64,000 bases of DNA, from positions 1,054,001 to 1,118,000 of the forward strand of contig JAUFSD010000010.1 of assembly GCA_033030425.1 (NCBI GenBank). Direction: 5' to 3'. The translations under genes and the position numbers were made by a program. Below the pieces are notes generated by a model. It was not told the origin of the DNA. It saw nothing but the letters and a program-made list of their open reading frames with translations, and ran no database searches. Shown in pieces: positions 56,239-64,000 of this stretch. How positions within the stretch are numbered: the stretch's first letter is position 1; each line of letters begins with the position of its first letter. This DNA is from Verpa conica. Its lineage: Eukaryota; Ascomycota; Pezizomycetes; Pezizales; Morchellaceae.

Positions 56239-57575
56239 CTAATTCCCTTTCTCTAATGCCTCTTGTATCAACCTGAGTGCCTCTCCCGCAGTCCCATATG
56301 AGGATTGATATCTAGACTCATTAATTTTTTCCGTCATTACGATAAGTGGAAGTAACTCACCCAGCCCCCGAATGGCCATAATTATGGCACACAAACTTCT
56401 TCTCACCTTCAATCTGCACCCACTCTACCTCAATTCTCACCCCTCCCTCCCTACTCGGCCTCCGCCCTACATGCTCTGATATAACATCAAATTTCCCATC
56501 CACCAACAACTCCGGTGCCAGCACTGCACATCGTTGTTTAATCTTCCTAGCTAGTTCCGGGTCTATATCCGGATTCCTAACATAATTAGCATATAGGAGT
56601 ATTACTCACACAGCACACTCACCAGTCCCCAATCTGATAACTCCCTCCCAAAATAGTTCCCACCCCCGGGCGCCGCACTACATATGCCGTCCACCCATCT
56701 CCAAGCCTAATACTCACCTGTCCTACCTCTCCCTTCACGAGCAGTGTCTGACCTCTCGTCGGAAACACTTTTTCATCACCGCATAGCTTTCCCGCTGCAA
56801 GACCAGTGCAATTTACGAGCCCAGCGACGTCCTCAATGCCGGGTAGTATAAAGACTTCGAAAAGGGAGTCAACCTCTGCTGTGATAGTCTTTACGCCTAG
56901 ATCACCGAGACGGCCAAGGAGGTAGTCAAGGTACCGTTGAGGGTTGATACAGAATGAGTCGCAAGAGACACCGGAGTGGGCTCCGGGGGGTAGCTCAGAG
57001 GTAGGGATTGCGCGGAATGAAGTGACAAGATTGCTCCACCAGCGGGATTCGGTAGTGGGGTGGTCAAAAATGTAGCGGGAGTGGATAACCTGCGGATGTT
57101 AGGGCTTGGTAGTGGGTTGACTCCTGGGGGAGCTGTGAATACTTCGACTCCAGCCCCATTCTTTCCCTGGGATTTGGCGAGGCTTTGCCAGTACTTGTAG
57201 GTTTCTGACTCGAATTTCTGACTGCGGGAGTCGTCGGCGGCTGCGTGGGATCTCCAGTGCTGTTATGGGTGGTGATGTTTAGTTACCCTCTAGTATAGTA
57301 GTTATTAGACTCACTGCTCCAGCTCTGTTATAGTGGGGTAAGTATCAAATACGGAAATCTAGAGCGGAGAACTTACTTCATTGAACAATATCCAATATCT
57401 TCATCGCCGGGCCAGTGCTTTGCGACGATAGTGACACCGAAGCCGGCCTCGAGAAGTATTAGAGCAGTCTGTAGACCAATTACACCGGCCCTTGCGGTGA
57501 AATGTAAGCTGAGGTTGGGTTTTGGGCGGTTTAAATAGTATACCCTAGAACAACAATTTCTTTCTTACTAGTCAT
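56239..57575 (-). CDS. D-amino-acid oxidase (FAD-dependent), seven exons
   Basis: Oxidises D-amino acids to keto acids, ammonia and H2O2. Exons: 57544-57575, 57377-57490, 57315-57324, 57143-57259, 56623-57089, 56361-56576, 56239-56311, giving 342 aa. MTSKKEIVVLGAGVIGLQTA is the FAD dinucleotide fold, split by intron 1. AGAHWRSHAA, RYIFDHPTTESRWW, GLVNCTGLAAGKL, TRGQTLLVKGE and VRRPGVGTILGGSYQIGDW follow. The end has HVGRRPSREGGVRIE and VCHNYGHSGAGYQSSYGTAG, which contain the substrate/FAD residues. Exon 3 is only 10 nt. The loop before it reads YCSMKAGAHW instead of the common SPWAGAHW. The C-terminus EALEKGN is not a standard peroxisomal SKL-type signal. Each intron has good ends and all phases agree, so the gene looks intact. 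Confidence 0.93.
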
Positions 57576-57829
57576 CGTGGGTGATATTCGGTGAAGCTTT
57601 TTAAATGCAGTGAATTGTATGATATTTGATGAAGCTCTAAATAGTGTGAGTGGCTATAAAGTAAATGAGAGCCGTGTTAAACGCTGGAACATGGAATCAA
57701 GTTGGTGTTTAGGTCACCTTTATATCTCCCATGGTATGTGATGTATGCCCATCTTATGAGAGCAGTGGATATAGCTCCTCGTAAAGTATGGTGCATGAGG
57801 TCATAAAAGTGACACGATTTTCAAGTTCT

Positions 57830-57946
57830 TATAACTTCACAACCACAACAACCATCACTTGATAAAAAGATATGGAGCCTTTTATGATACTAGTGAAGCT
57901 CTATATCTTTTTGTTTGGTCATAATAGCTGTGGTTGTAAAGTTATA
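57830..57946. repeat. Inverted repeat, ~50-bp arms
   Basis: Left arm 57830-57879 and right arm 57896-57946 are imperfect reverse complements (tataact, acaaccaca and aaaaagatat blocks) around a short ~16-bp loop, giving a strong potential hairpin. Probably a MITE or a foldback relic. Confidence 0.65.
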
Positions 57947-57978
57947 AGGGACTAGTTTTGGGTGTAAAAAAGGGGAAG

Positions 57979-58210
57979 TGGAACATTCCATAAAATACCC
58001 TATCATGACCAGATACGCTAATTTCGCTTTTCTTTTATAATATCACAAATAAATATATTAGAGACAAGCTTTCTGTAGGGGTACTTTCTAGACCACTTGG
58101 AGTAATATATAGCAGATTTTATAATATTATTATCAACTCTTAAAGTGAAATTATGGGTTTAGCGCAAATGTGCGTATCTGGTCACCCTTGTGTATTCTAT
58201 GGAATGCTCC
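57979..58210. repeat. MITE-like element with ~48-bp terminal inverted repeats
   Basis: The ends 57979-58027 and 58162-58210 pair over ~48 bp with several substitutions: cattccata, gaccagatacgc and atttcgc/atttgcgc. The centre is AT-rich, non-coding. A ~232-bp element immediately adjacent to the previous inverted repeat. Confidence 0.65.
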
Positions 58211-58738
58211 TCTTGGCAATCTTTAAATCATACTCATACCAACATAACTTCACAAAGACTATTCCAATAACCTAATGAATATAGATAGAGCTTTATTAGT
58301 ACCATAGAAAGCTACTTATTTTTTGGTTTATTAATCTGTTGCTTCTAAGGGGGTGTTCCACAGGCATCAGTATTTTGTCACCTTTAAGATCGCATGCACC
58401 ATACATAAGCAATAAGTAAGACAATAATAAACCCTTACTATGGATACGAGAAACAATTACACTTGCCAATACACTAATGCAAGCCATCCATGGGGAATCT
58501 TTTACCTTCCCACAATACGAGTTTGTATTTGGAGTTTGGTCAGGGATTTTCCCCGTAGATGCACGGTCTTTCCAGGGTTAGGTTTCGATATCTCATAAGA
58601 CTCATACATTTCGGTATAATGAAAGAAGAGAAAAGAAAAACCGAAAAAAAACAAATTCCAAGTAGCCCGTTATTAAAGAAATTTAATCTTGTTCAAAGTG
58701 GCATTTTCAAACACGAGCTAACTTGGCATTAGGGCCTT

Positions 58739-60489
58739 TCAAAGCTTTGTCTGGTTTCCAAGAACAACACAATCAAGCCATGGATCAATATACGCAATGA
58801 CCTCGTCTGGAGATTCTGTCAGCGCCCAGTGAGAGGCGTCTACTTGACGGAAGGTCAAGTTGCTTATGAATCTTTCCTGCCCATATGTCAATTCCGGGAC
58901 TACTGCAGGGTCTTTCAGGGCACCAATCAGGAGTGTGGGGACCTCCACGCGGGTGAGTTCGAGTCTACATGATGGAAGTCAATTAGTATTCCAAATATAT
59001 TTAGGGACCCAGAGTGATAGAACATACTCCCTTTCATCTTCGAAGTTGACTTGGCGGGTCTTGTACCAATTCACTATATTGATTTAGTACCTATATTAAT
59101 TGGCAAGCTTTTTATAGTAGGCTTACATGGACCATGAAACCCCCTTGAGAATGCGTCCATGTAGGCTTGGAAGTCCTGATTTTCAATATGTTAGTATTGC
59201 CTTGTCCTCATCTGCTTTCCAAGCCAACTATACCAATACACACCTTCTCAGTAAACATGGAGGTCAATGTATTCTCTCCGATCCCCGCGAGCATACCACT
59301 AGCAACCTGAAACTCCCCCACAGACCTCGACTCTTTACTTGAGCGGTATATGAACTTTAACAACTTCTCCCTATTCTTCGGATCATCCAGATCTTTCTCC
59401 GTCTCTGGGTCATTGAATGCAATCTGGTACCTATATTTCTCTTTTAGCTATAAACTTTGTCATCTTAGAAGGATCACAAACGTCAAACTCGGGGCCTTCT
59501 GAACTATAGCCTCCAATGGGTAGAATTCCGACAATATAGGCAAGAAGTATGCACAAACAGTAATGATATGTGTGAATGTTTCGGGGTGGTGGAGGTATAC
59601 ACGATAGCATGTGAAACCACCCCAGTCGTGTCCTAGAAGAATGGCCTTCGAGATACCGAGGTGCTTGACGAGCTCATTCAGGTCGTTCGCGATACTCTTG
59701 AAGCTATAAGCAGAGATTGGTTCTGGAGGAACTCTAGGCATGTCCTGTTCTCACCCTCAAACAGTAAAAAAAAACTGAGATCTAACTTGTTGGATATAAA
59801 TAACTTATACATACGGTTTTCCCGTACCCAATCATGTCAGGAGCAACCACGCGAAAGCCCTTTTCGAGCAAATATGGAATGATATCCTTCCACCCAACTA
59901 TAGAGAGTTGGTCAGTCAAACCAATTCATCATTACCATATTGATACAGATATAGGTAGAGACGAACACCAAAAGTCCGGGAATCCATGGAGCTGTTCATC
60001 CAAAATTCATCAATTAGCACAATCTATTGGTATCATATAAAGTATATATTTTTTTGATTTAAGACACATACACAAAAAATAGTTCCCTTCGGTGTACAAT
60101 CCTTTGGCAATCCCTGAACGTAGTCTAATATCAAACCAGTCAATGCTTAATTGTATAAAGAAACTCGACGATATAATTACAATGCAACTGATGAATTGAT
60201 ACCGAGATGAGAGTGAATAAGGTGAAAACTCACGATACTTCCTTCCATTTAGAACAGCGAACTCGTGGGTGACACGGGGGTCGTCATACGGATCAATAGG
60301 TTGTAAGCCCATAGTGAATTGTCTCAAAGGCGGCACGTTATCAGTGTTGTCGGTGCTCTCGAGTTGACAGAGTGTCTCTGGGGTTTCTCGGAGCGATTGG
60401 CCGTAGATATTTATACTACCCTTCCGGCAAAGGTATATAGACCATGTAAGGAGTGGTGAGGGGGCACATAGGATCAACCTTGGCAACAT
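58739..60489 (-). CDS. Epoxide hydrolase-like alpha/beta hydrolase, nine exons
   Basis: Exons: 60234-60489, 60072-60124, 59967-59991, 59815-59897, 59482-59744, 59244-59430, 59127-59175, 59028-59073, 58739-58964, giving 395 aa. An N-terminal hydrophobic segment (MLPRLILCAPSPLLTWSIYL) may be a signal anchor. The oxyanion motif is HGFPDFW (HGXP, residues 105-111), split over two introns. RVVAPDMIGYGKTDMPRVPP leads to the nucleophile Asp in LLGHDWGGF (~179). The lid has TYQIAFND and the catalytic His is in DASHWALTESP (~366). These motifs match soluble-type epoxide hydrolases, which open epoxides by an Asp-ester mechanism. Exon 3 is 25 nt. All nine exons join in frame. Substrate unknown. Confidence 0.9.
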
Positions 60490-61311
60490 TCACGTTATAC
60501 CCCGCTCGATACTACAATACATCTATTGTAGATCACCTACTAGTGTGGATCCTTACAGGTTGCCTCGGCCAGTCAATTGCTTGGGAGGTCGGTGATACTC
60601 TGTAGGTAATCACAAACGGCACGAACACTAGGCCCAATGACTAGAAGAGCCACCCACTCGCGGGCAATGCTTCGCAGTTGGAACTCAGATACATAAAGTG
60701 CGATACAATACTCGGAGCCCAATGAAAAGCAATTACTTCCTACAGTACTTAGGGTTGCCAATTACCCTACATGTAAGAACAACAACTCGTATACAGATGC
60801 GGGCTTTCCTAGCCTCGTGAAAATCCATAACTAACTACTATATTGAGTAGCTATAGTTGCCGCAAGCAGCGGACTATTGCTACAGGTGTCTAGCCAAAAG
60901 AAACCCTGTAAAAACCCTACCGAGTTCTTTATCAGAACTCTTAGCAGTGGGAAGGTGGGTGAATGGGTCAGTTCTGCTGTTCATCCCCAGCATCCCAACT
61001 GTAGTACATACAAAAGAATATAACTCGCGGAAAACAAGTGCGGAATTCGTTCACCGAATTCGTCTGCTTGTCTTGTGTATAAGTCCCACCCATGCATCCT
61101 TCATACCTCATAACTTCCGGATCCTTGGACCGCTAAACAAACAAAATCGTTCACACCTTCACTTCGCCACGAGTAGCTAATTAAAAGGCCTTATGTAACT
61201 AAACGAACGAACAGAGGGACCTCTCCTTGGAGGCAAAGAAGAAACTATTCAAGAAGAAACGGAATGATAATGATAACAATCACGCAAAACGAGAATTAAG
61301 GATGACGTTTT
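60490..61311. other. Intergenic region
   Basis: 820 bp without a supportable gene or repeat, between the epoxide hydrolase start and the 3' end of the pinin-like gene. Confidence 0.4.
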
Positions 61312-62637
61312 TTAATATATCACCGTATCCTCCCCAGCTTCAACAATATCCCCCACATCTCCGATATCGGATTGTCTTCTGACATCCCTAGTGTCCATAA
61401 CCTCATCGAGGACGAGAGCATTATCAAGGTTAGTATCGTCATGTTCAGGTTTTACCGTTTCGGCCTCGCCGTGATCATTACCATCTTCATCGACTATTTG
61501 GGAAACATCATCTTCATGGTGATCAATGGCTAAGTCGGGCTCGTTAAGGTTGTTAGCCCCACCATTAAGCTGTTCATCCTCCTCTTCTCGCTCGCGACGC
61601 AGCTGAAATTTACGTTGCTCTTGAGCGATGGTGTCTTCTACTTCTTCTATTTGGATTTTGATACGTTCCTCTTCAGCTGGTAACAGTTTCCATGGAAGGT
61701 AGAACTAGAGATTCAAAGTCAGCCTCAACGTGTCCTTTTCCACACACACTCTCTCTACCTCAACCTTAGGAATCTTTATAGAACGTACAAGTTTAGGTGG
61801 CGCAGCTGTATAAAGGATGTTGGCCTGGGCGAGTTCATTGGCATGACGAATCTGCATCTGCTAAAGTATCAGCAAAACCAATCCTCCATCTCACACCTAT
61901 CAAACAGATACAAGCCCCCCCCCCCAATCCCCTAGACAGAAATACCCACAGCACGCTCGTCAAATTCTCTCTGTTCCATGCGTCTCCGTAAGTTGATGTT
62001 CTGGTCCTCTTTCTTCCGACGCTCATCAATTTCATCGGTCTGTTGCTTCAACTTTTCCTGCAGTTTTGCCTCAACTTCGCGACGCTTCACGGCACTATTG
62101 CGTGCCCTAGCTGATGAGGAATCCTGTTGAAACTTGCCAATGGTACCCAAAAGAGCCCCAAAAAGTCTTTTCCCACGCTTACGCTCCTCCTCCTTTCCGG
62201 CAGCTTTCCCGGGTGGTCGTCTACTGGGACGTGAGCTTTCATCATCTGATTCTGCTTTTATATCCGCTTTTCCCTCCACATATACACCTGCTGCAGCTGC
62301 TCCTGCTTGAGGGTGTAACTCCCCTCCATCACCATCTCCGTACTTGACATTGCTGCTGCTGCTGTGGTCGTTGTGGTTAAGACGAGCTCTTTTGGCGGAT
62401 TCTGGGGAAAGAGTGGATTGTCTGCGCTTGATAAGTCTCCCAGGGGGTGAGGCATCTACACCCTCATTACGGGGAACGATAACCGCCGATGCGATTGTGC
62501 TGTATTGTTCCAGCAGCACTGTTAGTTTCTCCGAGGACTTGAGCAATAAGAATGAGAAGAGATTAAGCATATAAAATCATAGAGGAGGGAATAGGAATAT
62601 GAGAGACTTACACTTGTTCTTCCGACATATCGGGCAT
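61312..62637 (-). CDS. Pinin/SDK/memA-domain protein (splicing-associated)
   Basis: Pinin homologues associate with the exon-junction complex and spliceosome in the nucleus. Exons: 62614-62637, 61950-62537, 61765-61857, 61312-61704, giving about 365 aa (362 if the second ATG at 62628 is used). The conserved pinin block reads KRGKRLFGALLGTIGKFQQD, followed by a long coiled coil (VKRREVEAKLQEKLKQQTDE), FDERAMQIRHANELAQANIL across an intron and FYLPWKLLPAEEERI across the next. An acidic tail ends EAGEDTVIY. Upstream are NLS-like GRLIKRRQST and SAKRARL. The short first exon (MPDMSEEQ) uses a GTGTAAG donor. Downstream splices are firm. Confidence 0.88.
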
Positions 62638-62910
62638 CGCACTGCGGTGTAGAAAGTACCGGCGCAGAAAGGAAGAGAAGCAATCAAATAGCTGTATTGG
62701 GGGAGAGACTCAAAAGTTCGGGGTCTCGGATGTCAGGCCCCTTGGCCAAGCCATTTACCGCATGCACTGCTTAGTCATCAAAAGATCTGATAAGACAAGC
62801 GAGTCGTAGTTATTGTTAAGCGCAATCTGATATTCACCTCGAGAGCTCTCCCCCGATACAACTTCAACCTTCACTGATCCTCCTCTCTCCTCCACGATAC
62901 CTCTACAGCC
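62638..62910. promoter_or_regulatory. Compact bidirectional promoter, pinin-like / RDS3
   Basis: Only 273 bp separate the start codons of two divergent splicing-factor genes, so they probably share regulatory DNA. The right side is C/T-rich (cctcctctctcctcc) before the RDS3 ATG. No TATA box is obvious. Confidence 0.6.
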
Positions 62911-63354
62911 ATGTCGCGTCATCATCCGTAAGTCTCTCCTCTAATCCTCTCTTCTGTCCCGTCAAAAATTAACTTCAAAAAACAGCGATTTAGTAATGTG
63001 CCGTAAGCAATCCGGCATAGCCATCGGCCGCCTTTGCGACAAATGTGACGGCAAATGCCCCGTATGCGATTCCTATGTCCGTCCCACAACCCTCGTCCGG
63101 ATATGCGACGAATGCTCGTTTGGAAACTATCAGAATAAGTGTGTTGTCTGTGGCGGAGAAGGTATCTCGGACGCATTCTACTGCTTCGAGTGCACGCGAC
63201 TTGAGAAGGATCGTGATGGCTGTCCAAAGATTATCAACTTGGGATCTTCGAGGACGGATCTATTTTGTAAGGCTTCCTCAAAGCTACTATTACTATATCC
63301 TGGATAATGCTAACAGTTGCCACAGACCAAAAGAAGAATTTCCGAAATCACTGA
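62911..63354 (+). CDS. RDS3: PHF5A/Rds3, SF3b complex zinc-finger subunit
   Basis: Small core subunit of the U2 snRNP SF3b complex that contacts the branch site helix. Exons: 62911-62927, 62986-63266, 63326-63354 (introns 58 and 59 nt), giving 108 aa, the normal size. It starts [20 protein letters not shown]. The CXXC knuckles are all present: [49 protein letters not shown]. It ends [14 protein letters not shown]. The sequence is nearly invariant in eukaryotes, so the assignment and both introns are secure. The C-terminal tail is slightly shorter than in animals. Confidence 0.97.
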
Positions 63355-64000
63355 TCGCAGCTCGAGGCTGCGTGTGACATCTAGAGGATGGAGGGGATGC
63401 GGAATGGAGGGATTAATGAGATAGAAGGTGAAAAAGAAGTAGAAAATCTTAAGGAGATAGCTTCTGTACTTGTATTACGATACTTCACTTTTCGGCGCAC
63501 ATGGTTCACAGATTTACCCCAAAAGTAAGCGGTGGGTTGGTTAGATAAATGAATATATTTGTATACAGCTTTTTTTTCCCTTCCCCAAATAATATTTACT
63601 CTAATCGATTCACACACATACTCTCTATCTCTATCCAGCCATAGAAAATTTAAAGAGACCAGACGTCCTTCAAGTTATAGTTTGTCTATGATGCCCTTCG
63701 TGCTTAAATGAACCCTCGCTAACCCCCTATGCTCTCCTTGCCATCCCACCAGTATACCATACATAAAAAATACAAGATAAAAACAAAACCTCCGCCCAGC
63801 CGATCTCTCCAGACAAACTAAAAGTACGACCGGCCCAAAAGAATGAATGATTATAAAAAAAAAACATATGAAACACAATTCATCCATAAAGGCTGTAAAA
63901 GCAAGTAAATACACAAGTTGAAAACGATAAAACGAGTCAAGTGAAAGAAAAGAAAAGGAATTCCCCCAAAGTAATAATAAAAAGCAACACAAATAAACTC
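63355..64000. other. 3' flank of RDS3 to window end
   Basis: No supportable gene. A-rich on the plus strand at the end (63840-64000). Frames here are compositional. Confidence 0.4.

Larger units (their letters stand above)
57576..58738. other. Intergenic region with two inverted repeats
   Basis: No gene supported. It holds the two inverted repeats listed separately, and TA-rich sequence up to the epoxide hydrolase stop codon. Confidence 0.45.

Noticed and set aside
63675..63992. 105-codon Phe-rich minus-strand frame at the window end
   Set aside because: Compositional frame from A/T-rich 3' flank; no start context or domain.

Overview
The window is nuclear DNA of a filamentous ascomycete (Pezizomycotina, possibly an early-diverging lineage such as Pezizomycetes; the sequence alone does not settle this). 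The evidence is short GT-AG introns (mostly 46-124 nt) with CTAAC/CTGAC-like branch sites, fungal gene families (DHAD with a mitochondrial presequence, KlpA/Kar3 kinesin-14, FHIP, GT34 mannosyltransferase, Atx2-like ZIP), AT-rich gene-poor spacers full of short inverted-repeat elements, and TE relics carrying transition-type nonsense codons. Exon boundaries below were read by eye from splice signals and reading-frame continuity. No alignment or RNA data were available.

Layout. 1-5.05 kb is transposon territory. The 3' end of a chromodomain Ty3/gypsy element with its LTR sits inside the start of ORF2 of a minus-strand non-LTR retrotransposon, whose ORF1 (CCHC knuckles) is intact. Upstream of ORF1 are a 19-bp tandem array and a related solo LTR. 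5.2-14.7 kb holds SLX1 (three exons, unusual acidic tail), ILV3 (dihydroxy-acid dehydratase, with Gcn4-type sites), an inverted-repeat cluster, and an FHIP gene for early-endosome/dynein transport. 17-27 kb holds a PRR1/HAL5-like kinase with a DVG motif, a decayed secreted lipocalin-like gene between two MITE-like elements, and a GT34 Golgi mannosyltransferase. 27.7-35.5 kb holds NC2-alpha/Bur6, a NOSIP homologue and a kinesin-14.

37-48 kb holds a haspin kinase divergent from an ENT nucleoside transporter, an F-box/ankyrin protein, and HAT1 divergent from a ZIP9/Atx2-like metal transporter. 48-54 kb is a poor region with a frameshifted N-terminal domain of a STAND/NLR-type protein and a Utp16-like nucleolar gene. 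54.6-60.5 kb has three metabolic enzymes close together: a saccharopine-dehydrogenase-like oxidoreductase, a seven-exon D-amino-acid oxidase and a nine-exon epoxide hydrolase. 61.3-63.4 kb ends with a head-to-head pair of splicing factors, pinin-like and RDS3/PHF5A.

Most genes are ordinary housekeeping genes and do not form one system. Many nuclear and chromosome functions occur together (SLX1, NC2-alpha, NOSIP, kinesin-14, haspin, HAT1, Utp16, pinin, RDS3), but only pinin/RDS3 has an arrangement suggesting co-regulation. I did not find a convincing new defence or mobile system. The best leads are the SUMO-interaction-like tail on SLX1, the DAO gene with a 10-nt exon and an altered conserved loop, the possible 31-nt intron in the GT34 gene, and the nested retrotransposons with a stop-restart ORF junction.
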